In this document: positions 35,680 through 49,000 of the stretch, piece after piece
Layout of the letters: each line of letters opens with the position of its first letter
How positions within the stretch are numbered: position 1 is the first letter of the stretch
Source: Tipula vernalis
Taxonomy: Eukaryota > Arthropoda > Insecta > Diptera > Tipulidae
Direction: 5' to 3'
DNA: 64,000 nucleotides
Assembly (NCBI GenBank): GCA_958295665.1
Contig: OY282560.1
Coordinates: 42,285,044 to 42,349,043, forward strand
The notes under the pieces: generated by a model
What the model saw: only the letters and a program-made list of their open reading frames with translations
Told to the model about the DNA's origin: nothing
The model's database searches: none
Position numbers and translations under genes: made by a program

Positions 35680-37007
35680 ATTTTTCTGTGAAATGTATGG
35701 AAATAATCAACCAATTTTAATGCGGTTTGGCATAACAATTACAAGTCCCGAGACCTATCATTTGAGGTATCAAGAACCGCAATCGGAGCACAATTGCAGA
35801 TTTCGGATTTTTACAGCTCTGAATCGGCTGAGCTATAGTAAGGTGATTTTCTTCGAATCGATTTTTCTGTGAAATGTATGGAAATAATCAACCAATTTTA
35901 ATGCGGTTTGGCATAACAATTACAAGTCCCGAGACCTATCATTTAAGGTATCAAGAACCGCAATCGGAGCACAATTGCAGATTTCGGATTTTTACAGCTC
36001 TGAATCGGCTGAGCTATAGTAAGGTGATTTTCTTCGAATCGAACTTTCTTCGAAATGTACGGTATAGCAATTACAGGTCTCGTGGCCTATCATTTAAGGT
36101 ATCAAGAACCGCAATCGGAGCACAATTGCAGATTTCGGATTTTTACAGCTCTGAATCGGCTGAGCTATAGTAAGGTGATTTTCTTCGAATCGAACTTTCT
36201 TCGAAATGTAAGGTATAACAATTACAGGTCTCGTGGCCTATCATTTAAGGTATGAAGAACCGCAATCGGAGCACAATTGCAGATTTCGGATTTTTACAGC
36301 TCTGAATCGGCTGAGCTATAGTAAGGTGATTTTCTTCGAATCGATTTTTCTGTGAAATGTATGGAAATAATCAACCAATTTTAATGCGGTTTGGCATAAC
36401 AATTACAAGTCCCGAGACCTATCATTTGAGGTATCAAGAACCGCAATCGGAGCACAATTGCAGATTTCGGATTTTTACAGCTCTGAATCGGCTGAGCTAT
36501 AGTAAGGTGATTTTCTTCGAATCGAACTTTCTTCGAAATGTACGGTATAGCAATTACAGGTCTCGTGGCCTATCATTTAAGGTATGAAGAACCGCAATCG
36601 GAGCACAATTGCAGATTTCGGATTTTTACAGCTCTGAATCGGCTGAGCTATAGTAAGGTGATTTTCTTCGAATCGATTTTTCTGTGAAATGTATGGAAAT
36701 AATCAACCAATTTTAATGCGGTTTGGCATAACAATTACAAGTCCCGAGACCTATCATTTGAGGTATCAAGAACCGCAATCGGAGCACAATTGCAGATTTC
36801 GGATTTTTACAGCTCTGAATCGGCTGAGCTATAGTAAGGTGATTTTCTTCGAATCGAACTTTCTTCGAAATGTACGGTATAACAATTACAGGTCTCGTGG
36901 CCTATCATTTAAGGTATCAAGAACCGCAATCGGAGCACAATTGCAGATTTCGGATTTTTACAGCTCTGAATCGGCTGAGCTATAGTAAGGTGATTTTCTT
37001 CGAATCG
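35680..37007 (+). repeat. Mixed dimer/trimer block
   Basis: Order: B-B-A-A-B-A-B-A. B 35861 is of the CATTTAAGG kind. A 36193 introduces AAATGTAAGG, a variant that recurs to the right in A 38215, 38879, 40208, 49384, 50199, 59196 and 60494. Confidence 0.85.
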
Positions 37008-37188
37008 ATTTTTCTGTGAAATGTATGGAAATAATCAACCAATTTTAATGCGGTTTGGCATAACAATTACAAGTCCCGAGACCTATCATTTGAGGTATCA
37101 AGAACCGCAATCGGAGCACAATTGCAGATTTCGGATTTTTACAGCTCTGAATCGGCTGAGCTATAGTAAGGTGATTTTCTTCGAATCG
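37008..37188 (+). repeat. Exemplar type B monomer (181 bp)
   Basis: This copy is the first of five consecutive B monomers. It starts ATTTTTCTGTGAAATG, carries the 30-bp B-specific segment at monomer positions 22-51, then AGTCCCGAGACC where A has GGTCTCGTGGCC, then the same 3' core as A. At each junction into a B monomer the sequence reads ATCGAT, a perfect hexamer palindrome absent at junctions into A. Left of about 10.5 kb most B copies read GGCAAAACAATT; to the right nearly all read GGCATAACAATT. B is never in reverse orientation in this window. Confidence 0.97.
37029..37058 (+). repeat. 30-bp segment that distinguishes B from A (exemplar)
   Basis: Aligning A and B from both sides leaves exactly 30 bp present only in B. 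The segment is AT-rich, begins AAATAATCAACC and ends GCGGTTTGG. It is preceded by TATGG and itself ends in TTGG, so a 3-bp TGG repeat brackets it. Removing the segment from B gives TATGG joined directly to the sequence before the shared CAATTACA, which is what A copies with TATGGTATAGC show (for example around 22160). Either a short-homology deletion made A or an insertion made B; the window alone does not settle which. Confidence 0.9.
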
Positions 37189-37731
37189 ATTTTTCTGTGA
37201 AATGTATGGAAATAATCAACCAATTTTAATGCGGTTTGGCATAACAATTACAAGTCCCGAGACCTATCATTTGAGGTATCAAGAACCGCAATCGGAGCAC
37301 AATTGCAGATTTCGGATTTTTACAGCTCTGAATCGGCTGAGCTATAGTAAGGTGATTTTCTTCGAATCGATTTTTCTGTGAAATGTATGGAAATAATCAA
37401 CCAATTTTAATGCGGTTTGGCATAACAATTACAAGTCCCGAGACCTATCATTTGAGGTATCAAGAACCGCAATCGGAGCACAATTGCAGATTTCGGATTT
37501 TTACAGCTCTGAATCGGCTGAGCTATAGTAAGGTGATTTTCTTCGAATCGATTTTTCTGTGAAATGTATGGAAATAATCAACCAATTTTAATGCGGTTTG
37601 GCATAACAATTACAAGTCCCGAGACCTATCATTTGAGGTATCAAGAACCGCAATCGGAGCACAATTGCAGATTTCGGATTTTTACAGCTCTGAATCGGCT
37701 GAGCTATAGTAAGGTGATTTTCTTCGAATCG

Positions 37732-39724
37732 ATTTTTCTGTGAAATGTATGGAAATAATCAACCAATTTTAATGCGGTTTGGCATAACAATTACAAGTCC
37801 CGAGACCTATCATTTAAGGTATCAAGAACCGCAATCGGAGCACAATTGCAGATTTCGGATTTTTACAGCTCTGAATCGGCTGAGCTATAGTAAGGTGATT
37901 TTCTTCGAATCGAACTTTCTTTGAAATGTACGGTATAGCAATTACAGGTCTCGTGGCCTATCATTTAAGGTATGAAGAACCGCAATCGGAGCACAATTGC
38001 AGATTTCGGATTTTTACAGCTCTGAATCGGCTGAGCTATAGTAAGGTGATTTTCTTCGAATCGAACTTTCTTCGAAATGTACGGTATAGCAATTACAGGT
38101 CTCGTGGCCTATCATTTAAGGTATCAAGAACCGCAATCGGAGCACAATTGCAGATTTCGGATTTTTACAGCTCTGAATCGGCTGAGCTATAGTAAGGTGA
38201 TTTTCTTCGAATCGAACTTTCTTCGAAATGTAAGGTATAACAATTACAGGTCTCGTGGCCTATCATTTAAGGTATCAAGAACCGCAATCGGAGCACAATT
38301 GCAGATTTCGGATTTTTACAGCTCTGAATCGGCTGAGCTATAGTAAGGTGATTTTCTTCGAATCGATTTTTCTGTGAAATGTATGGAAATAATCAACCAA
38401 TTTTAATGCGGTTTGGCATAACAATTACAAGTCCCGAGACCTATCATTTGAGGTATCAAGAACCGCAATCGGAGCACAATTGCAGATTTCGGATTTTTAC
38501 AGCTCTGAATCGGCTGAGCTATAGTAAGGTGATTTTCTTCGAATCGAACTTTCTTCGAAATGTACGGTATAGCAATTACAGGTCTCGTGGCCTATCATTT
38601 AAGGTATGAAGAACCGCAATCGGAGCACAATTGCAGATTTCGGATTTTTACAGCTCTGAATCGGCTGAGCTATAGTAAGGTGATTTTCTTCGAATCGATT
38701 TTTCTGTGAAATGTATGGAAATAATCAACCAATTTTAATGCGGTTTGGCATAACAATTACAAGTCCCGAGACCTATCATTTGAGGTATCAAGAACCGCAA
38801 TCGGAGCACAATTGCAGATTTCGGATTTTTACAGCTCTGAATCGGCTGAGCTATAGTAAGGTGATTTTCTTCGAATCGAACTTTCTTCGAAATGTAAGGT
38901 ATAACAATTACAGGTCTCGTGGCCTATCATTTAAGGTATGAAGAACCGCAATCGGAGCACAATTGCAGATTTCGGATTTTTACAGCTCTGAATCGGCTGA
39001 GCTATAGTAAGGTGATTTTCTTCGAATCGATTTTTCTGTGAAATGTATGGAAATAATCAACCAATTTTAATGCGGTTTGGCATAACAATTACAAGTCCCG
39101 AGACCTATCATTTAAGGTATCAAGAACCGCAATCGGAGCACAATTGCAGATTTCGGATTTTTACAGCTCTGAATCGGCTGAGCTATAGTAAGGTGATTTT
39201 CTTCGAATCGAACTTTCTTTGAAATGTACGGTATAGCAATTACAGGTCTCGTGGCCTATCATTTAAGGTATGAAGAACCGCAATCGGAGCACAATTGCAG
39301 ATTTCGGATTTTTACAGCTCTGAATCGGCTGAGCTATAGTAAGGTGATTTTCTTCGAATCGATTTTTCTGTGAAATGTATGGAAATAATCAACCAATTTT
39401 AATGCGGTTTGGCATAACAATTACAAGTTCCGAGACCTATCATTTGAGGTATCAAGAACCGCAATCGGAGCACAATTGCAGATTTCGGATTTTTACAGCT
39501 CTGAATCGGCTGAGCTATAGTAAGGTGATTTTCTTCGAATCGATTTTTCTGTGAAATGTATGGAAATAATCAACCAATTTTAATGCGGTTTGGCATAACA
39601 ATTACAAGTCCCGAGACCTATCATTTGAGGTATCAAGAACCGCAATCGGAGCACAATTGCAGATTTCGGATTTTTACAGCTCTGAATCGGCTGAGCTTAT
39701 AGTAAGGTGATTTTCTTCGAATCG
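37732..39724 (+). repeat. 1,993-bp HOR, copy 1
   Basis: Order: B-A-A-A-B-A-B-A-B-A-B-B(+1). The opening B has CATTTAAGG; the following A (37913) has both CTTTGAAATG and GGTATGAAG; A 38215 has GTAAGGTATAAC. The first six monomers recur 1,993 bp downstream. The last B (39543) carries a 1-bp insertion, GAGCTTATAG. Confidence 0.85.
39696..39702 (+). repeat. 1-bp insertion at the CTATAG site
   Basis: CTTATAG replaces CTATAG in B 39543 (182 bp). It is single-copy. Confidence 0.88.
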
Positions 39725-40690
39725 ATTTTTCTGTGAAATGTATGGAAATAATCAACCAATTTTAATGCGGTTTGGCATAACAATTACAAGTCCCGAGACC
39801 TATCATTTAAGGTATCAAGAACCGCAATCGGAGCACAATTGCAGATTTCGGATTTTTACAGCTCTGAATCGGCTGAGCTATAGTAAGGTGATTTTCTTCG
39901 AATCGAACTTTCTTTGAAATGTACGGTATAGCAATTACAGGTCTCGTGGCCTATCATTTAAGGTATGAAGAACCGCAATCGGAGCACAATTGCAGATTTC
40001 GGATTTTTACAGCTCTGAATCGGCTGAGCTATAGTAAGGTGATTTTCTTCGAATCGAACTTTCTTCGAAATGTACGGTATAGCAATTACAGGTCTCGTGG
40101 CCTATCATTTAAGGTATCAAGAACCGCAATCGGAGCACAATTGCAGATTTCGGATTTTTACAGCTCTGAATCGGCTGAGCTATAGTAAGGTGATTTTCTT
40201 CGAATCGAACTTTCTTCGAAATGTAAGGTGTAACAATTACAGGTCTCGTGGCCTATCATTTAAGGTATCAAGAACCGCAATCGGAGCACAATTGCAGATT
40301 TCGGATTTTTACAGCTCTGAATCGGCTGAGCTATAGTAAGGTGATTTTCTTCGAATCGATTTTTCTGTGAAATGTATGGAAATAATCAACCAATTTTAAT
40401 GCGGTTTGGCATAACAATTACAAGTCCCGAGACCTATCATTTGAGGTATCAAGAACCGCAATCGGAGCACAATTGCAGATTTCGGATTTTTACAGCTCTG
40501 AATCGGCTGAGCTATAGTAAGGTGATTTTCTTCGAATCGAACTTTCTTCGAAATGTACGGTATAGCAATTACAGGTCTCGTGGCCTATCATTTAAGGTAT
40601 GAAGAACCGCAATCGGAGCACAATTGCAGATTTCGGATTTTTACAGCTCTGAATCGGCTGAGCTATAGTAAGGTGATTTTCTTCGAATCG
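39725..40690 (+). repeat. 1,993-bp HOR, partial copy 2
   Basis: B-A-A-A-B-A, matching 37732-38697 with the same CATTTAAGG, CTTTGAAATG, GGTATGAAG and GTAAGG marks. One private change, GTAAGGTGTAAC, is in A 40208. After this point the next B is of the CATTTAAGG kind and the order no longer follows copy 1. Confidence 0.85.
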
Positions 40691-43135
40691 ATTTTTCTGT
40701 GAAATGTATGGAAATAATCAACCAATTTTAATGCGGTTTGGCATAACAATTACAAGTCCCGAGACCTATCATTTAAGGTATCAAGAACCGCAATCGGAGC
40801 ACAATTGCAGATTTCGGATTTTTACAGCTCTGAATCGGCTGAGCTATAGTAAGGTGATTTTCTTCGAATCGAACTTTCTTCGAAATGTACGGTATAGCAA
40901 TTACAGGTCTCGTGGCCTATCATTTAAGGTATCAAGAACCGCAATCGGAGCACAATTGCAGATTTCGGATTTTTACAGCTCTGAATCGGCTGAGCTATAG
41001 TAAGGTGATTTTCTTCGAATCGAACTTTCTTCGAAATGTACGGTATAGCAATTACAGGTCTCGTGGCCTATCATTTAAGGTATGAAGAACCGCAATCGGA
41101 GCACAATTGCAGATTTCGGATTTTTACAGCTCTGAATCGGCTGAGCTATAGTAAGGTGATTTTCTTCGAATCGATTTTTCTGTGAAATGTATGGAAATAA
41201 TCAACCAATTTTAATGCGGTTTGGCATAACAATTACAAGTCCCGAGACCTATCATTTGAGGTATCAAGAACCGCAATCGGAGCACAATTGCAGATTTCGG
41301 ATTTTTACAGCTCTGAATCGGCTGAGCTATAGTAAGGTGATTTTCTTCGAATCGATTTTTCTGTGAAATGTATGGAAATAATCAACCAATTTTAATGCGG
41401 TTTGGCATAACAATTACAAGTCCCGAGACCTATCATTTAAGGTATCAAGAACCGCAATCGGAGCACAATTGCAGATTTCGGATTTTTACAGCTCTGAATC
41501 GGCTGAGCTATAGTAAGGTGATTTTCTTCGAATCGAACTTTCTTTGAAATGTACGGTATAGCAATTACAGGTCTCGTGGCCTATCATTTAAGGTATGAAG
41601 AACCGCAATCGGAGCACAATTGCAGATTTCGGATTTTTACAGCTCTGAATCGGCTGAGCTATAGTAAGGTGATTTTCTTCGAATCGAACTTTCTTCGAAA
41701 TGTACGGTATAGCAATTACAGGTCTCGTGGCCTATCATTTAAGGTATCAAGAACCGCAATCGGAGCACAATTGCAGATTTCGGATTTTTACAGCTCTGAA
41801 TCGGCTGAGCTATAGTAAGGTGATTTTCTTCGAATCGATTTTTCTGTGAAATGTATGGAAATAATCAACCAATTTTAATGCGGTTTGGCATAACAATTAC
41901 AAGTCCCGAGACCTATCATTTGAGGTATCAAGAACCGCAATCGGAGCACAATTGCAGATTTCGGATTTTTACAGCTCTGAATCGGCTGAGCTATAGTAAG
42001 GTGATTTTCTTCGAATCGAACTTTCTTCGAAATGTACGGTATAGCAATTACAGGTCTCGTGGCCTATCATTTAAGGTATCAAGAACCGCAATCGGAGCAC
42101 AATTGCAGATTTCGGATTTTTACAGCTCTGAATCGGCTGAGCTATAGTAAGGTGATTTTCTTCGAATCGATTTTTCTGTGAAATGTATGGAAATAATCAA
42201 CCAATTTTAATGCGGTTTGGCATAACAATTACAAGTCCCGAGACCTATCATTTGAGGTATCAAGAACCGCAATCGGAGCACAATTGCAGATTTCGGATTT
42301 TTACAGCTCTGAATCGGCTGAGCTATAGTAAGGTGATTTTCTTCGAATCGAACTTTCTTCGAAATGTACGGTATAGCAATTACAGGTCTCGTGGCCTATC
42401 ATTTAAGGTATCAAGAACCGCAATCGGAGCACAATTGCAGATTTCGGATTTTTACAGCTCTGAATCGGCTGAGCTATAGTAAGGTGATTTTCTTCGAATC
42501 GATTTTTCTGTGAAATGTATGGAAATAATCAACCAATTTTAATGCGGTTTGGCATAACAATTACAAGTCCCGAGACCTATCATTTAAGGTATCAAGAACC
42601 GCAATCGGAGCACAATTGCAGATTTCGGATTTTTACAGCTCTGAATCGGCTGAGCTATAGTAAGGTGATTTTCTTCGAATCGAACTTTCTTTGAAATGTA
42701 CGGTATAGCAATTACAGGTCTCGTGGCCTATCATTTAAGGTATGAAGAACCGCAATCGGAGCACAATTGCAGATTTCGGATTTTTACAGCTCTGAATCGG
42801 CTGAGCTATAGTAAGGTGATTTTCTTCGAATCGAACTTTCTTCGAAATGTACGGTATAGCAATTACAGGTCTCGTGGCCTATCATTTAAGGTATCAAGAA
42901 CCGCAATCGGAGCACAATTGCAGATTTCGGATTTTTACAGCTCTGAATCGGCTGAGCTATAGTAAGGTGATTTTCTTCGAATCGAACTTTCTTCGAAATG
43001 TATGGTATAACAATTACAGGTCTCGTGGCCTATCATTTAAGGTATCAAGAACCGCAATCGGAGCACAATTGCAGATTTCGGATTTTTACAGCTCTGAATC
43101 GGCTGAGCTATAGTAAGGTGATTTTCTTCGAATCG
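40691..43135 (+). repeat. Mixed dimer/trimer block
   Basis: Order: B-A-A-B-B-A-A-B-A-B-A-B-A-A-A. The linked module of a CATTTAAGG B followed by a CTTTGAAATG/GGTATGAAG A occurs at 41355-41686 and 42502-42833. A 42985 has TATGGTATAAC in place of the GTAAGG seen in related modules. Confidence 0.85.
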
Positions 43136-44614
43136 ATTTTTCTGTGAAATGTATGGAAATAATCAACCAATTTTAATGCGGTTTGGCATAACAATTACAA
43201 GTCCCGAGACCTATCATTTGAGGTATCAAGAACCGCAATCGGAGCACAATTGCAGATTTCGGATTTTTACAGCTCTGAATCGGCTGAGCTATAGTAAGGT
43301 GATTTTCTTCGAATCGAACTTTCTTCGAAATGTACGGTATAGCAATTACAGGTCTCGTGGCCTATCATTTAAGGTATCAAGAACCGCAATCGGAGCACAA
43401 TTGCAGATTTCGGATTTTTACAGCTCTGAATCGGCTGAGCTATAGTAAGGTGATTTTCTTCGAATCGATTTTTCTGTGAAATGTATGGAAATAATCAACC
43501 AATTTTAATGCGGTTTGGCATAACAATTACAAGTCCCGAGACCTATCATTTGAGGTATCAAGAACCGCAATCGGAGCACAATTGCAGATTTCGGATTTTT
43601 ACAGCTCTGAATCGGCTGAGCTATAGTAAGGTGATTTTCTTCGAATCGAACTTTCTTCGAAATGTACGGTATAGCAATTACAGGTCTCGTGGCCTATCAT
43701 TTAAGGTATCAAGAACCGCAATCGGAGCACAATTGCAGATTTCGGATTTTTACAGCTCTGAATCGGCTGAGCTATAGTAAGGTGATTTTCTTCGAATCGA
43801 TTTTTCTGTGAAATGTATGGAAATAATCAACCAATTTTAATGCGGTTTGGCATAACAATTACAAGTCCCGAGACCTATCATTTGAGGTATCAAGAACCGC
43901 AATCGGAGCACAATTGCAGATTTCGGATTTTTACAGCTCTGAATCGGCTGAGCTATAGTAAGGTGATTTTCTTCGAATCGAACTTTCTTCGAAATGTACG
44001 GTATAGCAATTACAGGTCTCGTGGCCTATCATTTAAGGTATCAAGAACCGCAATCGGAGCACAATTGCAGATTTCGGATTTTTACAGCTCTGAATCGGCT
44101 GAGCTATAGTAAGGTGATTTTCTTCGAATCGATTTTTCTGTGAAATGTATGGAAATAATCAACCAATTTTAATGCGGTTTGGCATAACAATTACAAGTCC
44201 CGAGACCTATCATTTGAGGTATCAAGAACCGCAATCGGAGCACAATTGCAGATTTCGGATTTTTACAGCTCTGAATCGGCTGAGCTATAGTAAGGTGATT
44301 TTCTTCGAATCGAACTTTCTTCGAAATGTACGGTATAGCAATTACAGGTCTCGTGGCCTATCATTTAAGGTATCAAGAACCGCAATCGGAGCACAATTGC
44401 AGATTTCGGATTTTTACAGCTCTGAATCGGCTGAGCTATAGTAAGGTGATTTTCTTCGAATCGAACTTTCTTCGAAATGTACGGTATAACAATTACAGGT
44501 CTCGTGGCCTATCATTTAAGGTATGAAGAACCGCAATCGGAGCACAATTGCAGATTTCGGATTTTTACAGCTCTGAATCGGCTGAGCTATAGTAAGGTGA
44601 TTTTCTTCGAATCG
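43136..44614 (+). repeat. 1,479-bp HOR (right set), copy 1
   Basis: Order: B-A-B-A-B-A-B-A-A. It has the same A/B order and length as the left set at 31062 but different marks: only the final A (44464) has GGTATGAAG with TATAACAATT, and the other A copies are unmarked. Confidence 0.92.
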
Positions 44615-46093
44615 ATTTTTCTGTGAAATGTATGGAAATAATCAACCAATTTTAATGCGGTTTGGCATAACAATTACAAGTCCCGAGACCTATCATTTGA
44701 GGTATCAAGAACCGCAATCGGAGCACAATTGCAGATTTCGGATTTTTACAGCTCTGAATCGGCTGAGCTATAGTAAGGTGATTTTCTTCGAATCGAACTT
44801 TCTTCGAAATGTACGGTATAGCAATTACAGGTCTCGTGGCCTATCATTTAAGGTATCAAGAACCGCAATCGGAGCACAATTGCAGATTTCGGATTTTTAC
44901 AGCTCTGAATCGGCTGAGCTATAGTAAGGTGATTTTCTTCGAATCGATTTTTCTGTGAAATGTATGGAAATAATCAACCAATTTTAATGCGGTTTGGCAT
45001 AACAATTACAAGTCCCGAGACCTATCATTTGAGGTATCAAGAACCGCAATCGGAGCACAATTGCAGATTTCGGATTTTTACAGCTCTGAATCGGCTGAGC
45101 TATAGTAAGGTGATTTTCTTCGAATCGAACTTTCTTCGAAATGTACGGTATAGCAATTACAGGTCTCGTGGCCTATCATTTAAGGTATCAAGAACCGCAA
45201 TCGGAGCACAATTGCAGATTTCGGATTTTTACAGCTCTGAATCGGCTGAGCTATAGTAAGGTGATTTTCTTCGAATCGATTTTTCTGTGAAATGTATGGA
45301 AATAATCAACCAATTTTAATGCGGTTTGGCATAACAATTACAAGTCCCGAGACCTATCATTTGAGGTATCAAGAACCGCAATCGGAGCACAATTGCAGAT
45401 TTCGGATTTTTACAGCTCTGAATCGGCTGAGCTATAGTAAGGTGATTTTCTTCGAATCGAACTTTCTTCGAAATGTACGGTATAGCAATTACAGGTCTCG
45501 TGGCCTATCATTTAAGGTATCAAGAACCGCAATCGGAGCACAATTGCAGATTTCGGATTTTTACAGCTCTGAATCGGCTGAGCTATAGTAAGGTGATTTT
45601 CTTCGAATCGATTTTTCTGTGAAATGTATGGAAATAATCAACCAATTTTAATGCGGTTTGGCATAACAATTACAAGTCCCGAGACCTATCATTTGAGGTA
45701 TCAAGAACCGCAATCGGAGCACAATTGCAGATTTCGGATTTTTACAGCTCTGAATCGGCTGAGCTATAGTAAGGTGATTTTCTTCGAATCGAACTTTCTT
45801 CGAAATGTACGGTATAGCAATTACAGGTCTCGTGGCCTATCATTTAAGGTATCAAGAACCGCAATCGGAGCACAATTGCAGATTTCGGATTTTTACAGCT
45901 CTGAATCGGCTGAGCTATAGTAAGGTGATTTTCTTCGAATCGAACTTTCTTCGAAATGTACGGTATAACAATTACAGGTCTCGTGGCCTATCATTTAAGG
46001 TATGAAGAACCGCAATCGGAGCACAATTGCAGATTTCGGATTTTTACAGCTCTGAATCGGCTGAGCTATAGTAAGGTGATTTTCTTCGAATCG
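44615..46093 (+). repeat. 1,479-bp HOR (right set), copy 2
   Basis: Repeats copy 1 at +1,479 with the GGTATGAAG A at 45943. I saw no difference between the two copies by eye, suggesting a very recent duplication. Confidence 0.92.
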
Positions 46094-49000
46094 ATTTTTC
46101 TGTGAAATGTATGGAAATAATCAACCAATTTTAATGCGGTTTGGCATAACAATTACAAGTCCCGAGACCTATCATTTAAGGTATCAAGAACCGCAATCGG
46201 AGCACAATTGCAGATTTCGGATTTTTACAGCTCTGAATCGGCTGAGCTATAGTAAGGTGATTTTCTTCGAATCGAACTTTCTTCGAAATGTACGGTATAG
46301 CAATTACAGGTCTCGTGGCCTATCATTTAAGGTATCAAGAACCGCAATCGGAGCACAATTGCAGATTTCGGATTTTTACAGCTCTGAATCGGCTGAGCTA
46401 TAGTAAGGTGATTTTCTTCGAATCGAACTTTCTTCGAAATGTACGGTATAACAATTACAGGTCTCGTGGCCTATCATTTAAGGTATGAAGAACCGCAATC
46501 GGAGCACAATTGCAGATTTCGGATTTTTACAGCTCTGAATCGGCTGAGCTATAGTAAGGTGATTTTCTTCGAATCGATTTTTCTGTGAAATGTATGGAAA
46601 TAATCAACCAATTTTAATGCGGTTTGGCATAACAATTACAAGTCCCGAGACCTATCATTTGAGGTATCAAGAACCGCAATCGGAGCACAATTGCAGATTT
46701 CGGATTTTTACAGCTCTGAATCGGCTGAGCTATAGTAAGGTGATTTTCTTCGAATCGATTTTTCTGTGAAATGTATGGAAATAATCAACCAATTTAAATG
46801 CGGTTTGGCATAACAATTACAAGTCCCGAGACCTATCATTTAAGGTATCAAGAACCGCAATCGGAGCACAATTGCAGATTTCGGATTTTTACAGCTCTGA
46901 ATCGGCTGAGCTATAGTAAGGTGATTTTCTTCGAATCGATTTTTCTGTGAAATGTATGGAAATAATCAACCAATTTTAATGCGGTTTGGCATAACAATTA
47001 CAAGTCCCGAGACCTATCATTTGAGGTATCAAGAACCGCAATCGGAGCACAATTGCAGATTTCGGATTTTTACAGCTCTGAATCGGCTGAGCTATAGTAA
47101 GGTGATTTTCTTCGAATCGAACTTTCTTCGAAATGTACGGTATAGCAATTACAGGTCTCGTGGCCTATCATTTAAGGTATCAAGAACCGCAATCGGAGCA
47201 CAATTGCAGATTTCGGATTTTTACAGCTCTGAATCGGCTGAGCTATAGTAAGGTGATTTTCTTCGAATCGAACTTTCTTCGAAATGTACGGTATAACAAT
47301 TACAGGTCTCGTGGCCTATCATTTAAGGTATGAAGAACCGCAATCGGAGCACAATTGCAGATTTCGGATTTTTACAGCTCTGAATCGGCTGAGCTATAGT
47401 AAGGTGATTTTCTTCGAATCGATTTTTCTGTGAAATGTATGGAAATAATCAACCAATTTTAATGCGGTTTCGCATAACAATTACAAGTCCCGAGACCTAT
47501 CATTTAAGGTATCAAGAACCGCAATCGGAGCACAATTGCAGATTTCGGATTTTTACAGCTCTGAATCGGCTGAGCTATAGTAAGGTGATTTTCTTCGAAT
47601 CGAACTTTCTTCGAAATGTATGGTATAGCAATTACAGGTCTCGTGGCCTATCATTTAAGGTATCAAGAACCGCAATCGGAGCACAATTGCAGATTTCGGA
47701 TTTTTACAGCTCTGAATCGGCTGAGCTATAGTAAGGTGATTTTCTTCGAATCGAACTTTCTTCGAAATGTACGGTATAACAATTACAGGTCTCGTGGCCT
47801 ATCATTTAAGGTATGAAGAACCGCAATCGGAGCACAATTGCAGATTTCGGATTTTTACAGCTCTGAATCGGCTGAGCTATAGTAAGGTGATTTTCTTCGA
47901 ATCGATTTTTCTGTGAAATGTATGGAAATAATCAACCAATTTTAATGCGGTTTGGCATAACAATTACAAGTCCCGAGACCTATCATTTGAGGTATCAAGA
48001 ACCGCAATCGGAGCACAATTGCAGATTTCGGATTTTTACAGCTCTGAATCGGCTGAGCTATAGTAAGGTGATTTTCTTCGAATCGAACTTTCTTCGAAAT
48101 GTATGGTATAGCAATTACAGGTCTCGTGGCCTATCATTTAAGGTATCAAGAACCGCAATCGGAGCACAATTGCAGATTTCGGATTTTTACAGCTCTGAAT
48201 CGGCTGAGCTATAGTAAGGTGATTTTCTTCGAATCGATTTTTCTGTGAAATGTATGGAAATAATCAACCAATTTTAATGCGGTTTGGCATAACAATTACA
48301 AGTCCCGAGACCTATCATTTAAGGTATCAAGAACCGCAATCGGAGCACAATTGCAGATTTCGGATTTTTACAGCTCTGAATCGGCTGAGCTATAGTAAGG
48401 TGATTTTCTTCGAATCGAACTTTCTTCGAAATGTACGGTATAGCAATTACAGGTCTCGTGGCCTATCATTTAAGGTATCAAGAACCGCAATCGGAGCACA
48501 ATTGCAGATTTCGGATTTTTACAGCTCTGAATCGGCTGAGCTATAGTAAGGTGATTTTCTTCGAATCGAACTTTCTTCGAAATGTACGGTATAACAATTA
48601 CAGGTCTCGTGGCCTATCATTTAAGGTATGAAGAACCGCAATCGGAGCACAATTGCAGATTTCGGATTTTTACAGCTCTGAATCGGCTGAGCTATAGTAA
48701 GGTGATTTTCTTCGAATCGATTTTTCTGTGAAATGTATGGAAATAATCAACCAATTTTAATGCGGTTTGGCATAACAATTACAAGTCCCGAGACCTATCA
48801 TTTGAGGTATCAAGAACCGCAATCGGAGCACAATTGCAGATTTCGGATTTTTACAGCTCTGAATCGGCTGAGCTATAGTAAGGTGATTTTCTTCGAATCG
48901 ATTTTTCTGTGAAATGTATGGAAATAATCAACCAATTTTAATGCGGTTTGGCATAACAATTACAAGTCCCGAGACCTATCATTTAAGGTATCAAGAACCG

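Larger units (their letters stand above)
37008..37912 (+). repeat. Run of five consecutive B monomers
   Basis: B starts at 37008, 37189, 37370, 37551 and 37732, each 181 bp. The first four appear identical, all with CATTTGAGG; the fifth has CATTTAAGG and also opens the 1,993-bp HOR. This is a local monomeric 181-bp array, the counterpart of the A run at 11108. Confidence 0.95.
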
